Positions 1-13,510 are shown, numbered from the stretch's first letter. The stretch is 64,000 nt of DNA from Massilia sp. YIM B02443 (GCF_030411955.1 NZ_JASNRA010000021.1:30274-94273); one strand, 5' to 3'. Notes: generated by a model from the letters alone, not told the origin. Program-made: numbers and translations.

Positions 1-1306
<1,306 letters not shown>

Positions 1307-1380
1307 GAGGCAAACATCGTCCTTGGTCCCGGTTCGGGCGCAGTCGGGCTGGAGCTGAGGCTGGGGCAGTGTAGCACACC

Positions 1381-1402
1381 GAAAACGCGGTTCCGCCCGC
1401 GT
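1381..1402 (-). terminator. Rho-independent terminator after smc
   Basis: On the minus strand a 5-bp GC stem (CGCGG/CCGCG, 1386-1401) with a six-base loop is followed by TTTTC. It lies just downstream of the smc stop codon. The stem is short, so efficiency is uncertain. Confidence 0.5.
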
Positions 1403-1408
1403 GCAGGA

Positions 1409-4400
1409 TCACGCCGCGGCCAGGTCGGCGGCCGACTCCATGTCCACCGCCACGATGCGCGACACGCCCTGCTCCTGCATGGTCACGCCGATCAGCTGGC
1501 TGGCCATCTCCATCGCGATCTTGTTGTGCGAGATGAACAGGAACTGGGTGTGGTCCGACATGCGCTTGACCATGCGGCAGAAGCGTTCGGTGTTGGCGTC
1601 GTCCAGCGGCGCGTCGACCTCGTCGAGCAGGCAGAATGGCGCGGGATTGAGGCGGAACATCGAGAACACCAGCGCGGTCGCGGTGAGCGCCTTCTCGCCG
1701 CCCGACAGCAGGTGGATGGTGGCGTTCTTCTTGCCCGGCGGCTGGGCCATCACCTGCACGCCGGCGTCCAGGATCTCGTCGCCGGTCATCACCAGCCTGG
1801 CGTTGCCGCCGCCGAACAGGATCGGGAACAGTTCCGAGAAGTGGCCGTTGACGCGATCAAACGTATCCTGCAGCAGGTCGCGCGTCTCGCGGTCGATGCG
1901 GCCGATCGCGTCTTCCAGCGTATTGATCGCTTCGTTCAGGTCGGCGTTCTGCGAATCGAGGAAGCGCTTGCGTTCGGTGGCCTGGGCCAGCTCGTCCACC
2001 GCCGCCAGGTTGACCGCGCCGAGGCCGTTGATGGCGTTGGTCAGGCGCGTGACTTCGCCCTGCAGGTATTGCGGCTTGAGTTCGGGGTCGAGCTTTTCCG
2101 ACAGCGCCGCCTCGTCGGCGCCGGTGGCGGCCAGGGCTTCGTGGAACTGCTCCTGGTTCAGGCGTGCGGCCTGCTCCTTCAGCTGCATCTCGGTGATGCG
2201 GTCGCGCTGCGGTTGCAGGCTGCGTTCGCCGAGCATGCGCGCCTCTTCGGCCGCGCGCAGCTGCTGGGCGATCTGGTCGAGTTCATGGCGCGCGTCGGAC
2301 AAGGCTTGTTCCTGTTCGGTGCGGCGCGCCAGCAGTTCCTGCAAGCCTTCGTGGGCGGTGCCGCTTTCCAGCGCTTCCAGCTCCAGCCGCGCCTGGGCCA
2401 GGCTGGCGCCGACCTGTTCGGCCTGGGTGGCAGCAAGGGCCATGGTGCGGCGTACTTCGTCGATGCGGCTGCGCTGGGCGCGCTCGGCGAACTGCGCTTC
2501 CTGGGCGCTGCGTTCCAGTTCGCGCAGATGGTCGCGCGCGCGGTTCAAGGCCGCTTCCTGGTCGAGGAAGGCGGTCTGGCCGTCTTCATGGGCTTCCTGC
2601 AGCTCGGCCAGTTCCAGGTCGAGCTGTTCGAATTCCTGTTCGGCCTCAAGCTGCGCCTGGCGTTGCTCCGCCTCCTGCGCCGCGATCTCCGAGAGGTCCG
2701 CGGCGATCTGACCGCTTCTCTGGTTGAAGCGCGCCTCGATCTCGCTCTGCTTGAGCACCTCGATCTGCAGCGCGTGCACTTCGCGCGTCAGGGCGCCGAC
2801 GCGGCTGCGCGCATCCTGCAGGCGGCGCGTCAGGTCGGTGACGGCGGCGTCGGCGCGGGTGGCGCGGCTGCGCGCCTCGTCCTGCAGCAGGGCCTGGGCG
2901 CGCAGCTGCCTGGCCGTATTCTCGATCTCGTGCTGGCGCGCCAGCATGCCGTCCTGCTCGGCGTCGGGCGCGTGGAAGCGCACGCTCGAACGCGTGACCA
3001 CGTGGCCGGCGCGCGTCACGAAAGCGCCGCCGTGCGGCAGGCGCGCGCGCTCGGCGAAGGCGGTGTCGGCATCCGGCGCGGCGTAGACGCCGTGCAGCCA
3101 GTCGTCCAGCACCGCGCGCACGCCCGGATCGTTCACGCGCAGCACGCTCGTGAAAGGTTTCAGGCCATCGGCGGCGGCAGGGGCCGGGCTGCCTGCCGTT
3201 GGTGCGAACACGGTCAGGCGCGCCGGCGGCGCGTCGGCCAGGAAGCCCTTGGCCCAGTCGATGTTCGACACTTCCAGCGCGCCGGCGCGTTCGCGCAGCA
3301 CCGCTTCCAGCGCCGTCTCCCAGCCCTCTTCCACGTTCAGCCGCTGCCACAGGCGCGGCAGGCCGGCCAGCGAATGCTTTTCCAGCCATGGCTGGACCTT
3401 GCCCTGGGTCTGGACCCGCTCCTGCACCTGGCGCAGCGCGTTCAGGCGCGCTTCCAGCTGGGCGTTGGCGGCGCTTTCGCGCTGGGCCGCCGCGTGCGCG
3501 TCCTTGCGTTCCGCCTCGACCGCGTCCTGGCGCGCCGTGGCATCGTCCAGCAACATGGTCTGCTCTTCCAGCGCAAGCTGCTTTTCCTCGAGCTGCATGC
3601 GCAGGTTGTCGAGGGTGGCGCTGTCGGGCAGGTTCAGGCTATTCCTTTCCTGCTGCAGGCGTTCGCGCCGGGTGGCGAGGTTGGTCAGGATGCCGGCGGC
3701 GTTGCGGCCATGGCTTGATGCGAGCTCGATGCGCTGCTGGACCTGCATGATGCGCGTGCGCGAGGCGGTCGATTGTTCCTGCGCGGCGCGCCAGGCGGCT
3801 TCGAGTTCGGGCAGGCGTTCGTTGTGGACCTCGACCGCGATCTGGGCGCCTTCGGCGCGCGCGGCCAGTTCCTCGGCCTGCATCTCGGCTTCTTCCTGGC
3901 CTTCGCGCAGTTCCTGCTCCTGCGTCGTCCATTGATTGCGCTGGGCTTCGAGCGTGACGATCTGGTTTTGCAGGCGCGTGCGCGACTCGACCACGAACTT
4001 GATCTGCGCTTCCAGGCTGCCGATCTCGGAGTTGGTCTGGTATAGCGCGCCCTGCGCCGTGTGCAGGCGGTCGCCGGTGGCGAAATGGGCCTGGCGCATG
4101 TGCTCGAGGTCGAGCTCCACGGTGCGCAATTTCGCGGTTTGGCCTTCGAGCGCGGTCTGCGCTTCTTCCATTTCGCGGAACCAGCGCACCTGCTCGGCCT
4201 TCGCTTCGTTCTTGCGCATCAGCCACAGCAGCTTCTGCTTTTCTTCCTGGTCCGACTGCAGCTGCTTGAAGCGGTTCGCCACCGCGGCCTGGGCTTCGAG
4301 TTTTTCCAGGTTGGCGTTCAGTTCGCGCAGGATGTCTTCGACCCGCAACAGGTTTTCGCGCGTGTCCGACAGGCGGTTCTCGGTCTCGCGCCGGCGCTCC

Positions 4401-4921
4401 TTGTACTTCGACACGCCGGCCGCTTCCTCCAGGAACACGCGCAATTCTTCCGGGCGCGATTCGATGATGCGCGCGATCATGCCCTGGCCGATGATGGCAT
4501 AGGCGCGCGGCCCCAGGCCGGTGCCTAGGAAGATGTCCTGGATGTCGCGCCGGCGCACCGGCTGGCCGTTGATGTAGTAGGTCGAGGTGCCGTCGCGCGT
4601 AAGGGTGCGCTTGACCGCGATCTCGGCGTATTGGCCCCACTGCCCCGCCGCCTTGCCGGCGCTGTTGTCGAACACCAGCTCCACCGAGGCGCGTCCAGCC
4701 GGCTTGCGGTGGGTGGAGCCGTTGAAGATCACGTCCTGCATCGACTCGCCGCGCAGCTCGGACGCTTTCGATTCGCCCAGCACCCAGCGCACGGCGTCGA
4801 TGATGTTCGACTTGCCGCAGCCGTTGGGGCCGACCACGCCGACCAGCTGGCCGGGAACCTGGAAATTGGTGGGATCGACGAACGACTTAAATCCCGACAA
4901 TTTGATGGAAGAGAGGCGCAC
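1409..4921 (-). CDS. smc: Chromosome segregation ATPase SMC
   Basis: A 1170-residue protein with full SMC architecture. The N-terminal Walker A GPNGCGKSN lies at residues 31-39. Two long coiled coils rich in Gln, Glu, Ala and Arg flank a central hinge. The C-terminal ABC signature LLSGGEKALTA and the Walker B FCLLDEVDAPLDDAN complete the ATPase head. SMC dimers with ScpA/ScpB condense and segregate the chromosome. No scpA or scpB is nearby. Length is normal for the family. The start at 4921 gives MRLSSIKLSGFKSFVDPT, the conserved SMC N-terminus. The upstream DUF1631 gene is on the same strand 84 bp away, so co-transcription is possible. Confidence 0.98.
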   Translation of the reverse strand: MRLSSIKLSGFKSFVDPTNFQVPGQLVGVVGPNGCGKSNIIDAVRWVLGESKASELRGESMQDVIFNGSTHRKPAGRASVELVFDNSAGKAAGQWGQYAEIAVKRTLTRDGTSTYYINGQPVRRRDIQDIFLGTGLGPRAYAIIGQGMIARIIESRPEELRVFLEEAAGVSKYKERRRETENRLSDTRENLLRVEDILRELNANLEKLEAQAAVANRFKQLQSDQEEKQKLLWLMRKNEAKAEQVRWFREMEEAQTALEGQTAKLRTVELDLEHMRQAHFATGDRLHTAQGALYQTNSEIGSLEAQIKFVVESRTRLQNQIVTLEAQRNQWTTQEQELREGQEEAEMQAEELAARAEGAQIAVEVHNERLPELEAAWRAAQEQSTASRTRIMQVQQRIELASSHGRNAAGILTNLATRRERLQQERNSLNLPDSATLDNLRMQLEEKQLALEEQTMLLDDATARQDAVEAERKDAHAAAQRESAANAQLEARLNALRQVQERVQTQGKVQPWLEKHSLAGLPRLWQRLNVEEGWETALEAVLRERAGALEVSNIDWAKGFLADAPPARLTVFAPTAGSPAPAAADGLKPFTSVLRVNDPGVRAVLDDWLHGVYAAPDADTAFAERARLPHGGAFVTRAGHVVTRSSVRFHAPDAEQDGMLARQHEIENTARQLRAQALLQDEARSRATRADAAVTDLTRRLQDARSRVGALTREVHALQIEVLKQSEIEARFNQRSGQIAADLSEIAAQEAEQRQAQLEAEQEFEQLDLELAELQEAHEDGQTAFLDQEAALNRARDHLRELERSAQEAQFAERAQRSRIDEVRRTMALAATQAEQVGASLAQARLELEALESGTAHEGLQELLARRTEQEQALSDARHELDQIAQQLRAAEEARMLGERSLQPQRDRITEMQLKEQAARLNQEQFHEALAATGADEAALSEKLDPELKPQYLQGEVTRLTNAINGLGAVNLAAVDELAQATERKRFLDSQNADLNEAINTLEDAIGRIDRETRDLLQDTFDRVNGHFSELFPILFGGGNARLVMTGDEILDAGVQVMAQPPGKKNATIHLLSGGEKALTATALVFSMFRLNPAPFCLLDEVDAPLDDANTERFCRMVKRMSDHTQFLFISHNKIAMEMASQLIGVTMQEQGVSRIVAVDMESAADLAAA

Positions 4922-5005
4922 GGATGGGCAGAGGCGAAAGCTGTTGAGATGGAGCGCCCATCATACCATTGCCGACCAGCGGCGGGACAGGCCTGAAGGG
5001 CCGCG

Positions 5006-7165
5006 TCAGGCCGCGACCACCGCCGCGTCCAGTACCCGCCTGACCAGGCCGTCGGCGGCCAGCGCGCGCATCGCGCCATTGGCGATCAAGGCCGACAGCC
5101 GCCCAGCCGGCAGCGAGAACGCTTCCTGGCGACCGGCGCCCGAGAAGATGAACAGCGTGCGCAGCGGGCTGACCCAGGCCAGGCGCAGCTTGCGCACGGC
5201 GCCGTCTTCATGGAATTCGAAGCGCTGGCCGCGTTCGAGACCGGCCAAGCCATCGTCTTCGGCGGCCGGTTCATCGGCCTGCGCCTGCTCCTGCGCCGCA
5301 CGCCGCAGCGCGTCCTGCTGGGCCGCCTCCAGCGCCAGTTCCAGCTGGCGTTCGGGCGACAGCTCGATCGGGGCGCGCACGATGGCGGCGTGGCATTCGG
5401 CCAGCGCGGCGAAGAACTCCAGACGCTGCGCGTCCTGCCAGCGGATCGCATCCAGCCATTTGTTCAGCGCGGCCAGCAGCGCCGGCAGGCGCTTGATCAG
5501 GGCCTGGCGCGCCTCCTGGGTCGCCTTCGGCCTGACGCTCCAGATCAGGTCATCCATGGTGCGGGTTGCATTGTCGACCGCGCCGGGACGGCTGTCCTCG
5601 ACCGCGTAGGCCAGGCCCACTACCTGCGTCCAGCGCTGCTCGAGGAAGTGCGAGACCAGCGGCGCCATGTCTTCGCCAACCATGCGCAGCGCGACCGCGC
5701 GGCGCGCCGAGCGCTCGGCGGCGGCCTGCTTTTCGAGGCGGGTGGCGCGTGCGGCCGGTTCGGCGATGGCGGCCTGCTCGGCGCGCTCGCGCGCGGCGAT
5801 GCCGGCTTCCAGCTCGGCCAGGGCGGCGTCGAACTCGGGCTGGTCCTGGTCGCGCACGCGCTCGACGCTGTGGCGCATGGCGCGCCAGGCCGGGTCGTCC
5901 CGCTCCCAGTCGGCCTGCGACAACAGGTCGAGCATGCGCCGCGCCGGGTGCGCCTCCTCGTAGAAGAAGCTGCGGTCGCGCAGCGCCGCCCTCAAGACCG
6001 GCACCTGCAGGAAGGCGATCAAATCGCGCGTCTCTGCAGGAATCGCATCGTCGAGCAGCACGGTTTCGAACACGCGCGACAGCAGGTCGAGCGTGGTTTT
6101 GTCAGCCCGCGGCAGGCTTGCCCGCGGCAGATAGAACACGGCGTGCGGCGTGCCGGCCTGCCCCGGGTCGGGCATCACGGCCGGTGAAGTGCCGAGGCGG
6201 GCCAACAGGTCGAGCAGGGTCTGGTCGGCCGGCGCAAAGGCGTGCGCGCCGGAGATGGGCGCGGCTGAAGATGGAGGGTCGACCATGTCGGTCTGCGTCG
6301 GCAGCGCCGCCACCGCAAACCCGCTGGCCGCGCTCGGCCGCCAGCCGCCGCTGCCCTGCGGCAGGTTCGGGATCATGGGGATGTCGAGGCCATCACCCGG
6401 CGCGCCGCCATCGAACAGGCGCCGCAGCTGGCTGGACAAGGCGGCATCGCGGCGCGCCCGCTCGGCCTTGCGCGCGGCGCGGTCGTCGCGCTTGTTGAAG
6501 CGGGCTTCGGCTTCCTGGCGTGCGCGCGCCGGCTGCAGCATGTTAACCAGGGCGTCGTACAGCAGTCCCAGGTCGAACATCACGCTAGGGCGCAGCAGCG
6601 GTGCGAGTAGTCCATGCGCCTCGGGGTCGGGTTCGAACTCGCACCAGGCGGCGTGCAGCGCGCCCAGGAAGACTTCGGGGCGGAAGGGATTGTGGGCGGC
6701 GCGCACCGGGTCGCGCCCGAGCAGCAGGCCGAGGCGCACGCCCAGTGTCGCCAGGCGGTCGGCAAATTCGAGGTCGAAGGGCCGGCTGACCGCGCCCAGC
6801 GCCAGTTGCTGGTCGATCTCGTCAAACGGCACCAGGCGCAGCTCCTGTGGCGCGGTGGACTGCGGCGCCGGCTGCAAGCTGGCGAGTGCAGTGCGCAGCG
6901 CCTTGTCGATGGCCCTTTCGGCCAGGTGACAGAAGGCGTAGCTGTTGTCCTTGAGTAGGTTGCCGGAGCGGACGCGCCGCATCGCCTCGCGTGCATCCAG
7001 TCCGGTGCCGGTCAGGTCGAGCAGCGCCGACACCATGCGCCGCACCATCTCCGGCAGGCCGTCGTGCGCCAGGCTGCCGGCGCGCGTCGCCAGATCGGCC
7101 AGCGTCGCCTGCTGGGCGGCAGCGGCCTTGCGCGCGGCGGGAATCGGAGCGGTGACGCTGGCCAT
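5006..7165 (-). CDS. DUF1631 family protein
   Basis: A 719-residue, largely helical soluble protein without signal peptide or membrane segments. Its overall pattern matches the beta/gamma-proteobacterial DUF1631 family: an N-terminal MVRRMVSALLDLTGTGLDAR-like helical region, a middle segment rich in Ala, Arg and Glu, and a C-terminal basic beta-strand segment (RKLRLAWVSPLRTLFIFSG) resembling a PilZ-like fold. The family has no established biochemical function. It precedes smc in the same direction. Family assignment is from memory of the sequence pattern and is probable rather than certain. Confidence 0.75.
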   Translation of the reverse strand: MASVTAPIPAARKAAAAQQATLADLATRAGSLAHDGLPEMVRRMVSALLDLTGTGLDAREAMRRVRSGNLLKDNSYAFCHLAERAIDKALRTALASLQPAPQSTAPQELRLVPFDEIDQQLALGAVSRPFDLEFADRLATLGVRLGLLLGRDPVRAAHNPFRPEVFLGALHAAWCEFEPDPEAHGLLAPLLRPSVMFDLGLLYDALVNMLQPARARQEAEARFNKRDDRAARKAERARRDAALSSQLRRLFDGGAPGDGLDIPMIPNLPQGSGGWRPSAASGFAVAALPTQTDMVDPPSSAAPISGAHAFAPADQTLLDLLARLGTSPAVMPDPGQAGTPHAVFYLPRASLPRADKTTLDLLSRVFETVLLDDAIPAETRDLIAFLQVPVLRAALRDRSFFYEEAHPARRMLDLLSQADWERDDPAWRAMRHSVERVRDQDQPEFDAALAELEAGIAARERAEQAAIAEPAARATRLEKQAAAERSARRAVALRMVGEDMAPLVSHFLEQRWTQVVGLAYAVEDSRPGAVDNATRTMDDLIWSVRPKATQEARQALIKRLPALLAALNKWLDAIRWQDAQRLEFFAALAECHAAIVRAPIELSPERQLELALEAAQQDALRRAAQEQAQADEPAAEDDGLAGLERGQRFEFHEDGAVRKLRLAWVSPLRTLFIFSGAGRQEAFSLPAGRLSALIANGAMRALAADGLVRRVLDAAVVAA

Positions 7166-7457
7166 GGCGAATAGACAAAGGGGGTAACGGACAATCCCTA
7201 TTCTGCCATATTATTTCCATGCAGCAATTTAAAAATACGGATGAGCTTGGAGCCTCGTCAGTATTCAAGAACCTTGCTCACGCGCTTTTTGCAGATCGAA
7301 AAACGCGTTGTATTCGTAGGAGCGTCACCTACACTGGCAGAGGCACTGGTCCGATTCCGGCGAAACGGTCCAGCACGCATCATTGGTCTTCCCGGAAACG
7401 CACGACGTGTTCCAGGATACGAGCAGGATATTTTTCCCCAATTTGAAAGGAAACATC

Positions 7458-7715
7458 ATGGCCTCGAATCAAAACAAAGCACCACGCCCAGGCAACCAGG
7501 GTGGCACCCACGAGCAGCACGTCCAGGCCGGACGCCAGAGCCACAAGAACGACGCCAGCCGTCAGTCGGACTCGCTGTCGAACCAGCAGTCGGGCTCGCG
7601 TTCGGGACAGTCGCAGCAGTCGGGCAGCCGCTCCGGCGCCGGCGTCCAGGGCGGCACGCCTGAGCAGCACGCCGCTGCCGGCCGCCAGAGCCACAAGAAC
7701 GACAAGAAGCGCTAA
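7458..7715 (+). CDS. Small KGG-like repeat protein
   Basis: An 85-residue, very hydrophilic protein preceded by AAAGG seven bases before ATG 7458. It has two near-identical modules, QGGTHEQHVQAGRQSHKND (residues 14-32) and QGGTPEQHAAAGRQSHKND (64-82). They are separated by a Ser/Gln/Gly/Arg linker that is itself repetitive (QQSGSRSG twice). The modules resemble the KGG repeat of YciG/GsiB-type general stress proteins, where a GG-x-EQ-x(3)-AG pattern recurs. It is probably intrinsically disordered and cytosolic. A strong terminator follows, so it is monocistronic. The in-frame upstream start at 7383 is less likely because it lacks a ribosome-binding site. The stress role is inferred from the motif only. 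Confidence 0.7.
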   Translation: MASNQNKAPRPGNQGGTHEQHVQAGRQSHKNDASRQSDSLSNQQSGSRSGQSQQSGSRSGAGVQGGTPEQHAAAGRQSHKNDKKR

Positions 7716-7752
7716 GCGCTGTCCGGCCGGCCGCGCCGGCTGACCTGTCGAG

Positions 7753-7788
7753 AGCCCGCCCGCGTCCTGCGCCGGCGGGCTTGCTTTT
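7753..7788 (+). terminator. Rho-independent terminator after the KGG-like gene
   Basis: An 8-bp stem (AGCCCGCC/GGCGGGCT, 7753-7760 with 7774-7781) is followed by TGCTTTTAT. It lies 38 bases after the small repeat-protein gene. Confidence 0.75.
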
Positions 7789-7857
7789 ATGTGCGTGCAG
7801 CCACACGCAAAAACGCCCCGGCCACCGCAACGGCCGGGGCGCCGGTCGCTACCGGCT

Positions 7858-8418
7858 TCAGATATTGCGCAGCACCGCGCCTTTCGGCGGGCGAAAGTCG
7901 GCCACGTCGTGAATCATCTTGGCCTTCTTGGCGTCGCGCGCGGTCAGGTGCAGGTCGCCATACTGGTGCACGCTCCACTGCTCGGGCGACAATTCGATCT
8001 CCTTGCGCAGGATCGACTCGGTGCGGGCGTCGTCGGCGCGCAGGCCTTCGACGATGATGTTGAGCGCGTCCGGGCGCGAGCCGGGCGAGGCGGTCGCGTG
8101 CGATTTGTGGATCATGAAGCGCGCCGTCTCGCTGGCATAGCGGCGCGAGCCGGCCAGGTACAGTACCACCGCGATCGACGCCACCGCACCGCCGTTGTAC
8201 ATCACGAACTTGATCGGCGAGCTGGCCATGAAGTTATACAGGCACAAGCCATCGCTGACGTAGCCGCCGTTCGATTGCAGCAGCACGTGGGCGGTGTCGA
8301 TGCCGTCTTCGGTCATGCCGGCCACGGCCTCGAACATGCGGTGCACCATATCGCTGTTGACGTCGCCCGACAGCGTGAACCAGGCTTCCTTTTCCTGCAC
8401 TGAGGTATCTTCGTTCAT
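7858..8418 (-). CDS. ClpP-like serine protease family protein
   Basis: A 186-residue cytosolic protein of the ClpP/crotonase fold. The nucleophile region GGAVASIAVVLYLAGSRR places Ser81 in the ClpP GxSxA context. FMIHKSHA supplies His104. DLHLTARDAKKAKMIHDV aligns with the ClpP C-terminal Asp region, suggesting Asp155. All three catalytic residues therefore seem to be present. It is shorter and more divergent than housekeeping ClpP and no clpX or tig is adjacent, so it is an orphan ClpP-like protein. Start 8418 (MNEDTSVQEK) has GCGGA upstream. Its substrate and whether it works with a Clp ATPase are unknown. Confidence 0.75.
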   Translation of the reverse strand: MNEDTSVQEKEAWFTLSGDVNSDMVHRMFEAVAGMTEDGIDTAHVLLQSNGGYVSDGLCLYNFMASSPIKFVMYNGGAVASIAVVLYLAGSRRYASETARFMIHKSHATASPGSRPDALNIIVEGLRADDARTESILRKEIELSPEQWSVHQYGDLHLTARDAKKAKMIHDVADFRPPKGAVLRNI

Positions 8419-8605
8419 AGTATTGTTCCGCTTGCAAATTGGATGGAACAAGTTTAACAAATCACGTAAATCCGGTTGGATGCCAACTATCAATAGTGCG
8501 AAGCAATGCTTTCAGGAACCAAATTTGCCGGTTCACGGTATTCAAGCGAGGGCGGCCCCTTCTCCGGTTGACAGCCACCCTTGCCTGACATATCCTCCGC
8601 ACTCT

Positions 8606-8801
8606 TGACAGGGAGAGCGCAGCCAGGCTGCCGCCGAAGGGGCACTTACCCATAAACTCTCAGGCAAAAGGACCGGTCAGGGAACGGCGGCGCACTGCGC
8701 GGCCGGCTCAACTCTGGAGAGCGGTCGCAGCGCGGCCCACCGAAGGGGCAGGCGGAACCGGACACCGGCCGCTATCTCTCAGGTACCAAGGACAGAGGGG
8801 T
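8606..8801 (+). promoter_or_regulatory. Tandem glycine riboswitch upstream of gcvT
   Basis: Two consecutive glycine aptamers are visible. The first (about 8606-8690) contains GGGAGAGC, CCGAAGGGGCA and AACTCTCAGGCAAAAGGACC. The second (about 8708-8801) contains CTGGAGAGC, CCGAAGGGGCAG and TATCTCTCAGGTACCAAGGACAG. These are the conserved P1/P3 and core strings of the gcvT motif. Glycine binding is known to switch on gcv operons in this arrangement. It sits about 55 bases before the gcvT start with no other gene between. Nothing recognisable was seen at 8419-8605 apart from the promoter space for the divergent ClpP-like gene. Confidence 0.95.
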
Positions 8802-8855
8802 CGACAGCGCATGGCGAACCGCCGTGCGCGCCCCCTATTACTGCCCGAGGATTCC

Positions 8856-9986
8856 ATGACGCTCAAAGCGACCCCGCTCAATTCCGCACACCGCTCCCTT
8901 GGGGCCAAGATGGTCGACTTCGGCGGCTGGGACATGCCGGTCAACTACGGCTCCCAGATCGAAGAGCACAACGCGGTGCGCGGCGACGCCGGCATGTTCG
9001 ACGTCTCGCACATGTGCGTGGTGGACATCAAGGGCGCCAATACCCGCTCCTTCCTGCGCGGCCTTCTCGCCAACAACGTCGACAAGCTGCAGGTGCCGGG
9101 CAAGGCCCTGTACTCGTGCATGCTCAATCCCGAAGGCGGCGTGATCGACGACCTGATCGTCTACTTCCTGGCCGAAGACTGGTTCCGCATCGTCGTCAAC
9201 GCCGGCACCGCCGACAAGGACGTGGCCTGGATGAACCAGCAGAACACCGCCACCAACAGCGGCCTCACCATCACCCAGCGCCGCGACGGCAACGACCCGA
9301 TCGCCCTGATCGCGGTGCAGGGCCCGAACGCCCGCGCCAAGGTGTGGGACGTGCTGCCGACCACCAGGGAAGCGACCGAGAACCTCAAGCCGTTCAACGC
9401 CGCCATCGTGCCTGACACCGCATTCGGCGAAGCGATGGTCGCGCGCACCGGCTACACCGGCGAAGACGGCTTCGAGATCGGCGTGCCGGCATCGCAGGCC
9501 GAAGCGCTGTGGAACGCCTTCGCCGCCGCCGGCATCAAGCCGGCCGGCCTGGGTGCGCGCGATACGCTGCGTCTGGAAGCCGGCATGAACCTGTATGGCC
9601 AGGACATGGACGAAACCGTCAACCCGCTCGACGCCGGCCTGGCCTGGACCATCGACCTGGTCTCGGAACGCGACTTCATCGGCAAGGCAGCGCTGCAGGC
9701 CAAGGGCCAGCAATCGCAGTTCGTCGGCCTGATCCTGCGCGAAAAAGGCGGCATCCTGCGCGCCCACCAGCGCGTGGTCGCCGCCTCGGGCAAGGAATCG
9801 GGACAATTCGGCGAAATCACCAGCGGCACCTTCAGCCCGAGCATGCAGCAGGCGATCGCGCTGGCGCGCGTGCCGATGGACGTGGCGGTCGGCGACACCG
9901 TGCACGTGATCATCCGCGACAAGCAGCTGGCGGCCAGCGTGGTCAAGCTGCCGTTCGTGCGCAACGGTAAAATCCTGGCTGCCTGA
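8856..9986 (+). CDS. gcvT: Glycine cleavage system T protein (aminomethyltransferase)
   Basis: A 376-residue GcvT. It transfers the methylene group from the aminomethyl-lipoyl arm of GcvH to tetrahydrofolate and releases ammonia. Conserved family strings are present: GAKMVDFGGWDMPVNY at the N-terminus, the folate-site region FDVSHM, TGYTGEDGFEI in the middle, and the C-terminal region GEITSGTFSPSM. The start at 8856 (MTLKATPLNSAHRSL) matches family N-termini and has GAGG upstream; an in-frame ATG at 8811 lies just after the riboswitch and is less likely. It is the first gene of gcvTHP and is controlled by the glycine riboswitch. Confidence 0.97.
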   Translation: MTLKATPLNSAHRSLGAKMVDFGGWDMPVNYGSQIEEHNAVRGDAGMFDVSHMCVVDIKGANTRSFLRGLLANNVDKLQVPGKALYSCMLNPEGGVIDDLIVYFLAEDWFRIVVNAGTADKDVAWMNQQNTATNSGLTITQRRDGNDPIALIAVQGPNARAKVWDVLPTTREATENLKPFNAAIVPDTAFGEAMVARTGYTGEDGFEIGVPASQAEALWNAFAAAGIKPAGLGARDTLRLEAGMNLYGQDMDETVNPLDAGLAWTIDLVSERDFIGKAALQAKGQQSQFVGLILREKGGILRAHQRVVAASGKESGQFGEITSGTFSPSMQQAIALARVPMDVAVGDTVHVIIRDKQLAASVVKLPFVRNGKILAA

Positions 9987-10051
9987 ATTCAGGCCGCGAC
10001 AAAATAACAAACCCATATATTCATAGCCTCACCATCCTTAGGAGCTCCAGC

Positions 10052-10432
10052 ATGAACATCCCAGCCGACCTGAAATACACCGAATCGCACGAGTGGGTGC
10101 GCCGCGAAGAAGACGGCACCCTGACCGTCGGCATCACCGAGTACGCGCAGGACGCGCTGGGCGACATCGTGTTCGTCGAGCTGCCGCAGGTCGGCAAGGC
10201 ATTCACCGCCGGCGACGACGCCGCCGTGGTGGAATCGGTGAAGGCCGCCAGCGACATCTACGCGCCGGTCTCGGGGACCGTCACCGCCGTCAACCAGCCG
10301 GTCGCCGACGCGCCCGACTCGATCAACTCGGACGCCTACGGCGCCTGGCTGTTCAAGCTGCAGCCGTCGGATGCCGCCGCCTACGACAAGCTGCTGGATG
10401 CCGACGCTTACGGCAAGACCACCGATCACTGA
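10052..10432 (+). CDS. gcvH: Glycine cleavage system H protein
   Basis: A 126-residue lipoyl-carrier protein that shuttles the aminomethyl group between GcvP, GcvT and the L protein. The lipoyl-lysine motif AVVESVKAASD places the modified lysine at residue 64. The N-terminal YTESHEWVRREEDG and the GDIVFVELP hairpin are typical. AGGAG sits eight bases before the ATG. It lies 65 bp after gcvT and 115 bp before gcvP. The gap to gcvP holds a GC-rich hairpin (GGCCGC/GCGGCC near 10450-10470) and two direct copies of GCAGCACCGACTT. Confidence 0.98.
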   Translation: MNIPADLKYTESHEWVRREEDGTLTVGITEYAQDALGDIVFVELPQVGKAFTAGDDAAVVESVKAASDIYAPVSGTVTAVNQPVADAPDSINSDAYGAWLFKLQPSDAAAYDKLLDADAYGKTTDH

Positions 10433-10547
10433 TCGAGCCATGTAGTACCGGCCGCTCTTCGGGGCGGCCGCAATTTGCAGCACCGACTTTCGCAGCACCG
10501 ACTTCTCCATCCAACGACGCCGCACGGCGCCAGACCAAGTCCCTACC

Positions 10548-13430
<2,883 letters not shown>

Positions 13431-13456
13431 TCGCTCGCACACCGTGCGTCAGTCAT

Positions 13457-13490
13457 GAAAACATCCCCGCCGAGCGCGGGGATGTTTTTT
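13457..13490 (+). terminator. Rho-independent terminator of gcvTHP
   Basis: A long stem AAAACATCCCCGC/GCGGGGATGTTTT with a short loop runs into a T-tract at 13485-13490. The A-tract on the left arm means it could also terminate transcription from the other side. Confidence 0.9.
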
Positions 13491-13510
13491 CGTGGTGAAG
13501 GAAAACCGGA

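Noticed and set aside
7219..7446. 75-codon plus-strand frame upstream of the KGG-like gene
   Set aside because: No ribosome-binding site, no recognisable domain and composition unlike neighbouring genes.
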